Assembly (NCBI GenBank): GCA_015039365.1
Contig: WION01000091.1
Coordinates: 108,957 to 172,956, forward strand
DNA from: Amanita rubescens
Lineage: Eukaryota > Basidiomycota > Agaricomycetes > Agaricales > Amanitaceae
DNA: 64,000 nt
Direction: 5' to 3'
Shown here: positions 36,415 to 49,370 of the stretch, piece by piece
Position numbering within the stretch: the first letter of the stretch is position 1
Layout of the letters: every line of letters begins with the position of its first letter
Position numbers and translations under genes: made by a program
Notes under the pieces: generated by a model
What the model saw: only the letters and a program-made list of their open reading frames with translations
Told to the model about the DNA's origin: nothing
Database searches by the model: none

Positions 36415-38521
36415 GGGCAAGTGTAGAGTTTCGTTACGTATTATGGGAATGTGTGGTCACGGATACCCACGTGGCATCTGTATAAATGTTAAACGCGAGT
36501 CATTACAAACACACCCCTGCATCGTCTATTATAATAATTGTATACGACCACATTGCACCAACAATTGATAGCGAGTACTTCCTCCTTCCCCGCAGATATC
36601 CCTGACACAAGACCTCCTCCTGATCCTAATCGCACCCGTGTAACAACTATGTGTATAATCAGATTTTCACAGACTTGTCATTCGTACGCCACTCCTCACG
36701 CATAGGGCGGTCCTGGATTACTGCGGACTTTATTAGCAGGTAAGCCTTCTCACCGTTCTTGAGGTTGATACGGATCATGACGCAGTACCTGGCTATTAAG
36801 TGCGTGGTTCTTCCCATGACTTAGGAGAGTGTGAAGAAGGAAACTTCCGCAGATACTCCGTATGTCAATCCAAAAGTCGACGCGTTTGAGTTGTGCCTTG
36901 TGGATTGCGTGAGGATTTTCATATCGCTGCCGAAATTACGGTCGAGGTACAATTCTGGGCAGAACTGTTGTTCCTCCTTTTGTCATTTCCGCTGTTGGCA
37001 AAATGACATGAGTTGGAAAGATCCGTAACGATTCATACCGCGTCACTCCCAGCGATATTCTGACACTTTCTCATTCGATGATAGGAGCTATATATAAGGT
37101 ATTACAAGCCTGAATGTTTTGATCAAGATGGTCACAATGCGAAAGTATGTAATCCGATGACGTCGTGAATCCGATATGTCCCTGTAACCCTGCTAATATA
37201 TATTACTCAATGATCTCTTCGATCTCGACGTGCTTAGCCTCGATAACTTCATTGGCATGTCAACAGAAAACAGAAAACTGCTGATCATTAATGAGAAGCA
37301 TGTCACTTTTCCCTTTGCCAATGCCAACGACTCGGGCACGAGTTGCGTGTGGATATCAAGAACGGAGCATTGCACAAAAGATGATTCTAATCGCCGCTGG
37401 AGAACGCTGAAGGTATTTGGAAATCGAAGTACACGGTTGCGCACCCCGGCAATTATACATTGAGCCCCGGAACGAATGCCGGACAAAGAAATCCGGAAGG
37501 CGGAAGGAAGCAAGCTCGGCGACCACCTGTCACCGTCATTCCGTGAAATTGGCATACCATAATCGAGCAAGTGCCGTCACGTCTATCGGTCTCTTACTCC
37601 AAAGCTGACGTTCATGGGAAACCATAGTGAACATGGTTTGAGCGTATGTTATCACATGACGTTAGTACCAGCCACTCCTGCATCCGCGTATTGGGCTATT
37701 GAGAATGCACGCCACATCGGCTGTCTCAGTATCTGAGGATCCAGTCATGTTTCAGCAAGCATTCTTAGGTAGTGTGTGTTACGTCCTTGCAGACGCGTTG
37801 CCTTGACGTGTAGATCGATCAGGTCATTGACGTCAGCCGTTCCGCCGCCATCCCATTGGAGCTACTATCTATCAGGAAGAAGTTCGATGACGGATGTATT
37901 ACCTTGCTTCGCGCCGGTAATAGCTCCGTCGTTCTTCATCGATTTTCTATGTCGGAACTCTCTGGGACGCATCCGGACTGCGGGTTCCGTACAAAGCAAA
38001 TATGACGAGCAAAGAATGGAAGAGAAGGAGATCGTGCAATATTTATTGCAGCTGATACGATCGCATGACTATGCAATGGTAGAGCAGCTCGATTCACGTG
38101 GTCCTTTAAATCCCTCAGCAAAGCAGAGCTAAATATTGTGGAACGAGGCACCGACGGTTGGATTTTCGGAAGGGACCGTTGAACGCGAGATCTTGAATCG
38201 GTGGTTGCCCCGTGATTATACCTGCAGGTTTTTCCAGGAATAACCGAACATCGATCATGATCAATTCACCTGATCCTTCATTGATTCGCATCGGATGAAG
38301 GGTGGACGCCCATTCGATATCAGGGCCAAATTAATCTGTCACCAGCCTCTGGCGGGGTTACGCTTGTCATTAAATAACAGCCAAGTAGTTATTAAGACCA
38401 AGATGTAGATGAGTATCGTACACCGAGTCAATCGTAAATGTGGTTTGAGTGGGCTATACTTCATTGAACGGCATCTCCATGTCGCGCGTCAACCTTTCAT
38501 TACAGTCATTACCTCGCACTA
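36415..38521. other. 2.1-kb region without a supported gene
   Basis: Open frames at 36831-37028, 37193-37570 and 37776-38132 lack domains and splice partners. A segment near 37830-37980 (plus strand) reads VIDVSRSAAIPLELLSIRKK and FDDGCITLLRAGNSSVV, which may be a relic, but nothing supports a full gene. Confidence 0.4.
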
Positions 38522-39428
38522 TTATGATCTAACAATAACTCTTTTTGTGTGTTTGCCAGCGCGCCGACGCTCCGCATACGGAATTGGTCTTCTCCATGCT
38601 TCATCGGGGTCAAATTCTTCGGGTGGAAACTCTGCTTTAGGGCGCTGCGATACGGATATTGGATCTTGTGGAGGGGTACGTAACGTCATACCAGCTTGAT
38701 GGACAGGAGATGGGTGGAGATTAGGTGGATGTTGTGAGGTCGGCGAATGCGTCTTTACTGGATAAAGCGGAACTGGTGTAACAGGAACACCACCTCGCTG
38801 ATTCGGTCTCCCATTAGGATTAGCGAGAGGTACAGGAGGGCTTGCAGCGTGGACAGGCGAGTGATGTGGGGCGGATGTATTGGGAGGTGGATGTGCTGGT
38901 AGTTGTGGTGGCCAAGAACGGGGAGCGTTGCCATCCCGTGGCCGTGCCTTCGAATGACCTCCGTCCATATCTGACGCATGCGGAGGCAAGTCGATTTCTA
39001 CTCGAACGCGGAAAATTTCTTTACCGGCTTGGGCGAAGAATGCCCGTTCCTGCCGCTGAAAAAAACCGCTTGTCGGACCCCCTCGAGTTTCAAGAGGAGT
39101 TTCAGGGGGTGCAGGTGGAAACATTGCCATCAGTTCATGTCCCGTTGGAGGCGCAGGGTATTTTCGCTGCGGCATATCAGACGTATGGGTCAGGTCAAGG
39201 TCTAGTCCTTGATTAAGTCAAGAAGTAAAATTAAGTTGCGTCACTACACTTACCTCTTATGGAACTTGGTGATAAGGGCCTTCGTTGTCTGGCATTTGTG
39301 TGCTGTGAAGAGGAAGAAGAGTCTGGAGATGTTTTGAGAGGTGTGCGACGATCTGGAGAGGACGTTGATGCTGTAGGTGAAGATGACGGGGAATTATCGG
39401 TGACAGGTCGCAGGTGGAACTGGGACAT
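38522..39428 (-). CDS. Ser/Pro-rich protein of unknown function, 286 aa, 2 exons
   Basis: Exon 39428-39254 encodes a Ser/Thr-rich start (MSQFHLRPVTDNSPSSSPTA). A 46-nt intron (gtaagt...aatcaag) joins in phase 1 to exon 39207-38522. The second exon opens LDLDLTHTSDMPQRKYPAPP and TGHELMAMFPPAPPET, then GFFQRQERAFFAQAGKEIFR followed by a long proline-rich segment. The end is charged (EEFDPDEAWRRPIPYAERRR). The GFFQRQERAFF block looks like the ordered, conserved core, repeated in spirit by the C-terminal WRRPIPYAERR. There is no signal peptide or membrane segment. Family unknown; a regulatory or scaffold role would be a guess. Confidence 0.7.
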
Positions 39429-42172
39429 AGTAGTGGGTGCGGTGTAGCGAAGGCGGACAATAGTCGAATGGAAGGGGTTTATATCAAGCCGGACAGCCAG
39501 TTACATGAGTTCTCATTGAAGAAAGCGAAGAAGGGGAGGAAACGGAAAACGGATTGGATCAAAACCGGTTCGATTGCAGCAAAGTTGGACGCTGACAGCG
39601 GAAGTAGTTGTAGGCCCTGCAAGCATATTTCCATCTCCGTCAAACGTCTTTTACAGAATTTGATCCCGGTCCGTCCATGGGCCTTACGTATCAAACGACA
39701 GCGTTTGATGCTGGCGGTGGCTTCAGGGCTATCTTATACCCACGTCGCCTCATGCTCACTGCTCCATAATAAGCTTAGCCCACGGGAAGGTTCTATCACA
39801 ATTTGGACCTTGACAGAACCGTTCAGATGGGAAGTCACCTTATCCCAGAATGGTTATTTGATGACTTCCTGCACCGCATCGGGTAGTCACCGTACCTGTC
39901 GGTAAATTTCGCCAATTCTTCGCAAGTTTAATTACAACCGACGCTCACCTTGACACCGATTCGCTCTGCTTATATATGCCTACGACCCCTTCTTTTTCGG
40001 AATCCTTCTATCAACTTGCTACACGCTTTCTACTAGTGCACAATATGTCAGTAGCACATCCCCTCATTTCCAAGGCAATGACAAATTACACCTGGCATCT
40101 GGTTCCCGCCCAAGTTGGGACTGATGTCAAATGTGACAAGCACACTGTCTTTGAGATCGTGCGAATCACTACACCCTTTAATACGAAGCCGTAACATTGT
40201 TGATGTGATGCTCCAGTTCGGCCGTGATGCAAGGTATCCAGAGTATGACACAGCCCCACTTATACATATGGCTGCCCTCGCTTACATCAGACTCCGAGTC
40301 CAAACTTCTCGCAGAGATGGCTATCAGTCAACATGAAGTATTCGTCAAAAAGATATCTTGATGTATGCCTAGACCCAAACCTACACGAGTCCAAGACTAC
40401 TAGATGGTTATATAGAAGCACTGACGGCGTCTTCAAATAGGAAGATCCTATTGGCAGGACAGGAGGCGGCCTTCGCATTTGCTCTCAAAGTCTTATCTAT
40501 TTCGTTCAAATAGTGAGGTGCTCCATAAGCAAGCCGTTGAATTATTGCCATGTTAGGTAACGAACGGAGGGATCCGTCTCGGACGCCGCGTCTCAGTAAC
40601 CTTAACATCTATACAATTTGTCTCCTATTAAAAGGACAAATCGACGTGGCATATACAAACTTGGGTGACGCGGTTACAAAAACGCTAATCACTGCAGTAC
40701 GAGTTCAGTATCGTGTTCATCGCACCTCTGTAGCCTGAAGTTATAGGGTGTGGCGACTTGCAGCCGAGAGAGAAATCCATGCTGCAGCGCGCGCCCAATA
40801 AGTAGGCACCCATATAGTTAGTGCCGCGTTTCTCGCATGACGTCCGGTCGCCGCTTTTTACTTGACAAGGAAGTGGTTACTTAGAGGGCGATGTTGAAAA
40901 TATAGCATCAGGGCCTGTGTAAATATCCAACCGATTTCAGGTACAAACGGGCGAGGAGGCGAAGTTCATGGTAGCTGAGGTACACCTAAGACTGGTAGAA
41001 TTTTTTTTACAATGATGACAGCTTAGGACAGACCAAATGAAACATGCTCACGGAATTTGATTGAACGTAAGTTAGATACCTTAATGAACGGCCAAGTCGT
41101 TACGTTTATTCGGATTGGAACAGCGCGGCAAAGGCGGTTCGACGGGGTGATGTTTGATCCTCAGTACAAAAAGGCCTGAAATTTTTTCACCGCGCCCGTT
41201 ATTTCCCTGTTCCTCGTACAAGACTTTGGTGTGACCCTACTTCTTTTCTTCAATTCTTTTCTGAACCTTCGAGAACTGAGTTCCAACAAGAGAAGAGTGC
41301 CTTCCATAGTCTATCCATGAACCATGTACGTATGGCCAACTTGATTTGGACATGGACAGTAATCTCATAGAAGAAATCCTACAACTGAACTGACCTGCTG
41401 TGACATACATCAATATTTGACAGAAACCCTGAATCAGAATGGCAGAACTGTGCATATCACCAGGGTCCCTGCAACGAATTGCTGGCGCATGTCGGTGTTT
41501 ATAACACAAGTGCTGTTGGGATACACACCGCATGATCCGACTCATGTTCCATGCTGTGATGCCTAGATGAAGGTGAGGAACTCCCACAGCAGCATGACTC
41601 CGTTTGGGATCTAATGTCAAAATTTCCGCCATCTAGCAATGCTGAAGATACCGGATATGTTGCGTGCTATCAGATTGCTCCGGTATAGTCGGCCATGCTA
41701 GACCGAAGAAGGTTCTCAAGCCCCGATATTGAAGGAACAAATGTCTCTCCAAACCTGTTAACAATAGTTCAAATGGATTCTCTGCGGTCCGTGCATCAAC
41801 GGCGTTCTTACCGAAAGATGAGGCACATTGGTAAGGAGCTCCTCTGTAGACCGTCATACTTGTCGTCACCATGTGGGAGATAGCGGTTCTGGTCTAGTCA
41901 CCGATGATTATCATACATTCCACTTATCTTTCCTGGCGAACAACTTGGCTTCCGACTTTGCTAAATTTGCTGTAATTCGTGATCCAAGATAAACTCCATG
42001 ACAATCCCAAAAAATTCCATCTTCCGCCGGCTTTCTAAAGTCGGTCATTTTGATTGGTTGGAGACCCTGGTTGGCACGACTACCCTTTATAGCACCAAAA
42101 TTCAGGTTGGGCTACGACTTGTGTTGGGTCCATTATTGTCTCAGGCTTGCTGTCATATGCTCCGCCTCGTTC
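39429..42172. other. 2.7-kb region with degraded coding traces
   Basis: The kinase-like remnant at 39478-39905 lies here. Frames at 40408-40608 and 41237-41872 (minus strand) have protein-like composition but no family. I see no intact gene, no terminal repeats and no transposase motif. Confidence 0.4.
39478..39905 (+). pseudogene. possible protein-kinase relic
   Basis: Within one plus-strand frame, RLMLAVASGLSYTHVASCSL is followed by LHNKLSPREGSI. This resembles the alpha-E helix and catalytic loop of protein kinases (x-L-x-V-A-x-G-L-x-Y-x-H ... H-x-D-L-x-P-x-N-I-L-I) with the catalytic Asp and Asn replaced by Lys and Glu/Gly. Upstream and downstream kinase subdomains are not visible. The start of the frame overlaps the promoter of the gene on the other strand. 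I regard it as an eroded fragment. Confidence 0.3.
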
Positions 42173-44038
42173 ATGACAGACGCAAATCCCCACCCACTAT
42201 GGTCATCTGACGAACGTGCTGCTGCGGCACCCAAACCTTCCCAACACCGCGCGCGAACGTCGTCAAGTGCCACTATACCCGAAAATACCTTTGACTTGGC
42301 ACCCCAAACCGAACCACTACTTCACATATCCGAGTCCGAATTTCCCGCACCCCGCGAGGAAACAATACAACCGACCAGCAGCCTTGATTCGTACCGGATC
42401 AGAACTTCAAGTTCGCGTGGTCGCATAAGACAAAGTAGTCTCTGGGAACTAATCGTGCAGAGACGACTGAGGTTGTTGCGGGCTATGAAATATGGTTTAG
42501 AGACTCTCATGGGTATGTGTTTGTCTCTTGGTGCTTGACTTTTTGTTGACTTGTGAAGGTATTTGGGGCACTTATAATTGCGTCCGATATCTATATTCTT
42601 ATTCAAAATTTTCCTCAAGCCAAGGACAGGCAGCAGCTCTGGCTCTTGCGATCAGCTCAAGCCTATCATTAGCATTCCTCGGTTGCGCAACGCTCTTGTC
42701 GGCATTCAAGTTACCTCTTTCTCGGAATGTACCCCCACGAGCGTCGCATGTCATTCGGAAGATGCTTCGGCCCATCTCAACAGGTCTAATTTTGGCGCCT
42801 GCTATCCTCAACATCATCTTTTTATGCGTTTGGAGAGACTCGGACATCTTAGAACTCTCGTACAGATTTCGCTGTTATATTGACATCGATGTCATTTGGT
42901 CAATTACGGGGCGTCAATGCGTTGCCCCCACATGGGGTATTTGGTTGATCCTGGCTGTGATCCGACTTGTGGTCACTCTGGTGGTGATTGTAAGTTTTGC
43001 TCCTGCAATGCACTCAGCATTTGTTGACGACAAGTTTAGGTCTCATATCACATCTTTTCCTATGCTTATGGTCGTACGATCCGACTATCCAACACAAGGA
43101 GACGAACGCTGGGTTTTTATGAGACAACAGAATCTTCTTCTCGCACTGCTCATATTTTGACGAAAGAGGTGCCTCGTAATCGCAATTCACAGTCGCAGCA
43201 CCGGCCGTCACGTTCTACGTTAGATTCCAATGTTGAATCTATTCATACCGTTATTCCATACAACTCTACATCATCAAGAAATCGAGTCGCGCGTTCCAGT
43301 TCCTCCGCCTCATCTGACGACGAACCAATAGTCCGGCATCCACCAGGCCTCGCCGCGCCGACCGACGAGAATGCGGATAACTGGGGCGATCCTCTCTCCG
43401 AACAATTTCGGACGTTTGGCTCTCAAATCAACCAAGAGATAGATGACGGCAACAGAACTCCAAGATCTTTAAGATCATTTGATGAAGATCTTAACTCATT
43501 ACCTTCGCCCTACGAAGAATCACCATATGGCTTCAATCTACCATCTCTTCCTCCAACTGTTGGCTACAATGAGTTTGGACAACCATATCCTCCAGAAGAA
43601 CCTCTTCCAATCTTGAACGGGTATATAAGGCGTATGCCCACCATCGAAAGTATGGGCTCCCGCGAGATGGGAAGCCTCGCATCTACAATTTCCATGAACA
43701 GAGAACCGAGAACTACAGGAAGCGCCAGAAGCACACTCACATTCGATCGGCCGCCGACGCGACCTCTTTCGTTCAGCGAAGTGACAAGCAGTGGGGCTTC
43801 CAGCCGACCAAACAGCTTTGGGATGCGGGCTGAGCTACTTGCGAGCCTAGGTGGCGTTACAGAACTGGGCGAGCTGTTCGGGAACAAGGGTCAACGAGAG
43901 GAAGAGGACAAACCCAGTTTTTCAGGCGATCAAAACTACCTCGATATATCCAACAACCCTTCTACAAGTCGTAGCACCTCAACATACTACACGGCGACTT
44001 CTGGCAGTCTAGGCCCCGCTGGCGACAGCGTGTCATAA
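42173..44038 (+). CDS. membrane protein with four or five helices and long disordered ends, 589 aa, 3 exons
   Basis: Exons 42173-42512, 42559-42989 and 43040-44038 join in phases 1 and 0 over introns of 46 nt (gtatgt...gtgaag) and 50 nt (gtaagt...gtttag). The N-terminal 100 residues are polar and Ser/Pro-rich. Four to five hydrophobic segments follow: around the first splice junction (LMGIWGTYNCVRYLY), LALAISSSLSLAFLGCATLL, PISTGLILAPAILNIIFLCV, WGIWLILAVIRLVVTLVVIV and a weaker one (YHIFSYAYG). The C-terminal 330 residues are Ser/Pro-rich and acidic, cytosolic in appearance. This resembles uncharacterised agaricomycete membrane proteins with tetraspan topology; no transporter or receptor signature is seen. 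The start is the Met nearest the conserved part; an upstream Met at 42050 is possible. Confidence 0.75.
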
Positions 44039-44513
44039 CACCATCTATTATTATGTTAGTGTGCTTCTCTACATAAGGGCAGTTTTCTCCTTTCGGTTGT
44101 CAACGGGCCTTTCGTTCCTTGCATTTAGAGGGGTTAATCCGGACATATCTTACGCGACCCATTTGTCGACTGATAGTGGTATTCTGATGCTCGGACGATT
44201 TAGAAAAGCATCAACATTTTCTTTCTCCCCACGTCTTTCAGTACGTGCCATTCTTCGTTATTACGCTGCCGCCACCGCGGTCCCTACTTCGAGCAGCAAA
44301 CTTGCGCCGCATGGAAGTCGCCGAAGCTTGTACATTTCCGAATTCCCAGCCAAGACTCATGATCTATTGTAACTGAATATTGTTATACCTGCGTACATAT
44401 ACCACGTTTATCGTTAAACACATAAATGCAATTAAAAAATCATGAAGTACTATATGCGGCGATAAGAGTCCATTTTCCGTTCTATCAGGTAGCTTGGCAT
44501 TTTCCATGGACTG
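44039..44513. other. convergent intergenic region
   Basis: Spacer between two convergent genes. AT-rich near 44400-44450. No coding evidence. Confidence 0.5.
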
Positions 44514-46993
44514 TCAGATCATGCAACCAAGCAAGGTAATGACGACAATAGGTAGGCACCCCAGTAACGCCGAGCCTTGTAAACCGCGGGTCACGCTGGC
44601 AGCCTTATTTCGAGGACCTCTGCTTGTTCTGCCAAGATGGTCAAAATTATGCCGTCCGCGTTCGCCATTCGATGTCGCTAGGACCGCAGCTCCGACGGTC
44701 AACGTATTTGTGATGACTGATGTGGAGAAAGTCGCCGCTGGGTTGGCCGGTGTAAGAGCGTTGTTGTCCAGAAATACGAGCGCAAACGAGGGTGCATATA
44801 CTGTAATCGTGCAACTGTTTCCTGCATTGCATTGAACGGTTTGAATGTTCTCTTCCCCTATCGGCCGACCATCCGAACTGAAGAAGCCACCAAACGTCTT
44901 AGATCATGCCAAATTAGCTATCTTGCAACTCGGCCCCTAGTTGATTGACACACACCTGGCCCGCCCAAGTATAATTCCCTTTCTGCGTTACGGATGACGC
45001 TCTCAAGTATCTACTCATATCACTTTATCAATAGCCAATGATCAACAATGCTTGAACGTACTTTACTCTGACTTGCGCAGGAGTCTTATTGGTTTCGTCC
45101 TGAATAACTTGAAACGTAAACTGTATGTTATGGGCCCCAGATGGATCGGTAATGTAATTGAATAAGGCTATACGAGACAGATTGCCGTTCTCGTATATCA
45201 GATACGCGGGCGAGTGATTGTTGAGTTTGGCACTGGAGGTGATATCGAGGATCCGAGAACCGTTGCTTATCGTCTCTGCGACGATAAGAGCAGCGTAGTA
45301 GACCGGTCCAACAGTCCATTGACGGAAGTCAGACTGATTTAATGGCGGTGCTAATCACCGTCAATGCATCACATTTCTACATAGCATCATCAACTTACCA
45401 GTGAAAGGCTGAAATGGAAGATATTGGTTAAAAGCTTTAGTATCTAATGAAGAGGCTACATACGTTATAGTAAACGTTTATACCGCCCGTATGGAACAAA
45501 GCCATGGAAAAATTGGCATACGCCATCTGAAGTGCATAGTCCGTGGACCAAAGGGCCGCCACGAAGGCATCGCTTATACCACCGAAGCCGCCGCATGATG
45601 CAGTATTTGTTTCAAACATCACAAAAGGCTTCCCATTTTGTTGAGCAATATTCGTAGAATTGATGTAGGGTGCCACGAGTTCCGTGACGGAATCGTGTAT
45701 TAAGTAGTTTGGCAGCTGATCCTGCGGATTGCGAATGGTACCGGTTCCAAATTGAGCTGCACAATTGTCGGTAGGATAACTGCCAAGTGAAGCATTGTTA
45801 CCGAGGGTTCCTAAATACGATACGAGAGCACTTACTGTTCGACAGAAAGATAAGCTAAGTATTGCGAATAAGTCTGTATGAATCCTGTATTCCAAACCAC
45901 TTCCGGGGCCCACGGGCCACTTGCCACACTTGGGGCCGCCAACATCGACATGTTGTCAATTTGTGGGTCATTTTTCATCTGGTTGATCAATAAGCCAAAC
46001 TCATTATAATAATCCAGCACAGTATAATTCTAACTTCGTATAAGCATTTATTTGTGTACTATAACTGAGACAACTTACGGCGGGCCGTTTACGAAATTTT
46101 GCGTAGAAATCGGGTTCATTACCAGCTTGCAAGCCTAACAGGTAATCTCCCAGGATTGCCTGACCCTTCTCAGCAATCGCTAATCGGAATGGGTTTGTCG
46201 AATTAAATGGTATACCTGTAATAGAGCTAGAGGAAAGGGAAGGAAACAACTTAAAGAGCGGCCCACCTAAAAACCAACGGACGTTTACAAAACTCGAGAT
46301 ATTGCTCATTATATACAACAGATCCTCCTTATAGTCTATAGGTGGTGAGTTCGTCTAATTAATTCGTTAGTGGAGAATCAAACTTCCCAAAAATAGACTA
46401 ACCGTTCCCAACGTATTATGATAATCCTTTTCCAGGAGTTTTCCGTTCGTGGTATTTTGGACCATCACGGCCGTTTCTTGTGTATTCCCCCCAACGCGGA
46501 TGTTCACCTGGCCAGAACGTCGTACAAGGTTCGCCATCAGGTTTAAGAATGGAACATTGATGATTTTCCTGTGAGCAAGGTCAAGATCTTGCAAATAGCT
46601 TATTGATCACCACTAACGAACTGGGACCAACTAAAGGTGATGAGAAACTAAAGATATCCATGGAGAGAATTACTAACAAACTTGATCAACGACGGACATC
46701 TCAATTGAGAATCCGAAAAAGGAACTCGAGAGAGGTATCGATGCTCCTGCTGGTGCAGCTCCACTCGCAACCTGAACCTCGTACTGTGTAGGAAATTGTG
46801 TGGGCATTGCAGGTACATTTAACATGACCGGGTTGAAAGCGTCGGGTCCTGAATACGGTACACCGGGCGGCAAAGTTGTCACAGCCGGCGCTCCATTGAT
46901 TGGGTAGATGGTAACCTGAGCGAGGGTGTAATGTGCTAGCAGTAGAAAGGGGCCAAGGACGCGACCAAAAGATGGCATAGGAAGAACTTCCAT
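44514..46993 (-). CDS. GH79 beta-glucuronidase-like enzyme, copy A, 655 aa, 11 exons
   Basis: Exons: 46993-46678, 46630-46618 (13 nt), 46568-46403, 46354-46267, 46215-46079, 46029-45836, 45779-45464, 45408-45399 (10 nt), 45350-45062, 45010-44956, 44897-44514. All phases close at 656 codons. A signal peptide is followed by the GH79 signature FFGFSIEMSVVDQV, VPFLNLMANLVRRSG and NIRVGGNTQETAV. The acid/base Glu lies in LGLQAGNEPDFY (E228) and the nucleophile in FVMFETNTASCGGF (E361). The GH79 C-terminal beta-domain follows, then a Ser/Thr linker and a hydrophobic end (ALLGCLPIVVITLL) that suggests a membrane or GPI anchor. GH79 enzymes release glucuronic acid from glycoproteins or proteoglycans. 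Same exon plan as copies B and C. Confidence 0.92.
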
Positions 46994-49370
46994 ACGATAT
47001 CGATTTATCGTTTGGCAAGTTAACAGAGCAGGCAAGTGGCGAAGATGGACGTTTTTGCAAACAAGTGAAACGAGTTCGCAAAAAGACGGGAAAGGGTCAA
47101 TGATATCGTCCTTTACGATCAACTAGATCGCTGGAGTTGTCATTGACAAAATTCATTTTCTCTTGGCCGTAGTCAGTACACGATCGTCACCAAAACAAGA
47201 TAAACACCTACCCTTACGTCTTCTCAGCAATCCTAGCCGGCACGTACCCCTGGACAATCCCCCTAAGAACACCCCACTTTGACGATGAGGAGTACCCAAA
47301 GGATAAACCAAGAAACGGCTATAGGGTGCGAAGGCGTGAAGACAGTAGGTGAATGTCACTATTGCCGAAGTCGTCTTTGCGGGCGTTGCTTATAGTAGCT
47401 GCGCGATTTGGGCGCTAACGTGCTCTCAACGCCATCATGATCTATCCTCGCCAGATAAACATATTAGAAGTGTGAAAAAGATCACTGTTACTTACCGCCT
47501 TCTACTTGGCGTTACCTGGTCGATCTGTCGATAGTTGCTATGAAAGGAAATGCTGGTCCCCCTGAACACAGCAAACAAAACTAAAAAAGGATGCGTCCCT
47601 GACTTGCCCGCCCGCATCATTGCTGCGCGTCTCTAAAACTGAGACAGGAGCCTTTTTTCTGGCCATTCTATTCCGCGTATTAAGCAAACCACCACCGCCC
47701 ACGAAAGCTGTAATCAGGTGCACGCTCCCGGCTCGCTGATTGCTGTTTCATCGCCTATAGCCTAATGGTTATTAGCAGAAAAGCTCATTGAACTCGTTAA
47801 CAAAAAATCGCATGAAAGGGTGAGGATCGATTCGATTGCACGTTTGCGACTCGGATCGTTAGGGGCGCAGAAATTCTGTGTCAGCTCATCACTGCGCATG
47901 ACGTAGCATAAGAGCAAAGTGGTCTCTATCTCACGACTTATCAACCTCCTTTCCATCAGATTATCACCGTGGCTCACGTTACTTGTGCTCTCGTCGCATG
48001 CCTTTTGGCTTGCCTTGAATGGAACCGACATCTCATGATCTAAATCCGCTGCGAAGGTGAAGAATTGTTCTCATTACGAGATCAAGAATAGTGGAGAAGC
48101 AGGGCAGCTGTCTCCTCCCACAGAATGCACCTAGCGATATATATATGCGAGAAAGGAGAAGACACAACATCTATGATAATCAGAACAAACGGGCCCACAC
48201 GGCTTCTCCCAGTTAGAAGAACTCAAGAACCTACTCAGAAGTTGAACGTAAACCTCTTCTCATGTCAGAATCTGATTCCCTCTGGATCCGGACACAATAC
48301 GTTAAATAAGGACTGGGCACTTTCGGACAAGGATTACCCCCACCACGAGATATTAAAATATTACGATACACCTCCCGCCCGAAGCAAAGCTTACGAAATG
48401 GAGCCTGGCATCCCAGTACCTGAAGAAGTATTCCAGAAAAAGAATACGGGACCGCTATAAGCGTCCAATCGGGCCAACGTATGTCCACCGACGGCCGCTA
48501 TCAGAATATCTCAACACCCTGCGCAGGGACACGCCCGTTGGTCTAACTGACATGGGAACGAACTCGTTCGCAAGGAGAACAAGTATCATTACTCCGTTCT
48601 TTTTGCTCCGTTTGTGTCATGATATGCGGCGACCTACATGCCGCGGCAGGGAGCGGATGTTTTTCCTACAGACACCGAACGTCTTCTTTTGAGGTTCTCA
48701 GTGCTTTCATATGTCGCTCATTCAGAGTTTTGTACATTGATATGGAAATGCTCCATCTGCCTCATCGATGGTTCAGGGTCATCTTCAATCCATTTATTTG
48801 GACGACTCGGAAGATCTAGGTTTTAACGACAGCTGCCTCGGGACGTATCCGGTTTTCAATTGAGAGTCAAGGTCTGGACATCTAGCCAAACATTGCTATC
48901 TTTATTATCCGCCTATTGGGATTATGTCTGACGGTCCCGATGTAAATTGGATGCACGGTACTTTGTCACGTTTATCTTTCGAGTTAACCTTATCTCGTAG
49001 CTTCCCTGTTTTGCGCCCATTTCGCTGTCAGCGGCATTCTGTCAGACTGCAAGCGACAGAGGTTACTTGATTGTTCAGCGTGTGTACCGTTTCATAGACC
49101 TCATTGGAAAGTGCATGGTGATGCATGATGTGTACACGCTAACACCCTTCATGATCTATAAATATGCACTGCACAGAGGCTGCGAAATCATTAAATGTCT
49201 GCCACGGTGCCTGAAGGGACTGATGGAGAGTATGAGAAAGGTCTATTGTGTTTGTTGTCCGTAAGTGGTATGCGATGATATAAGTAAAATGTCAATGCAA
49301 GTAAGTAAACTGGAAACACGAAAACACGACTACAGTCCAAGTCCATCAGATGATGCGTCCCCACAAAACC
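46994..49370. other. 2.4-kb region without a supported gene
   Basis: Apart from the doubtful frame at 48125-48460, only short non-conserved frames occur. The left end should hold the promoter of GH79 copy A. Confidence 0.4.
48125..48460 (+). CDS. doubtful open frame
   Basis: A 111-codon frame reads IPSGSGHNTLNKDWALSDKD and a C-terminal EMEPGIPVPEEVFQKKN stretch, a natural-looking composition with an acidic end. No domain, signal peptide or intron support is visible, and I do not recognise a family. Confidence 0.22.
   Translation: MHLAIYICEKGEDTTSMIIRTNGPTRLLPVRRTQEPTQKLNVNLFSCQNLIPSGSGHNTLNKDWALSDKDYPHHEILKYYDTPPARSKAYEMEPGIPVPEEVFQKKNTGPL

Noticed and set aside
38842..39216. 124-codon plus-strand open frame
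   Set aside because: It is antisense to the Ser/Pro-rich gene at 38522-39428, whose intron phases and protein composition are much more convincing.
41237..41872. two adjacent minus-strand frames of 79 and 131 codons
   Set aside because: Protein-like in places but with no start, splice connection or family.
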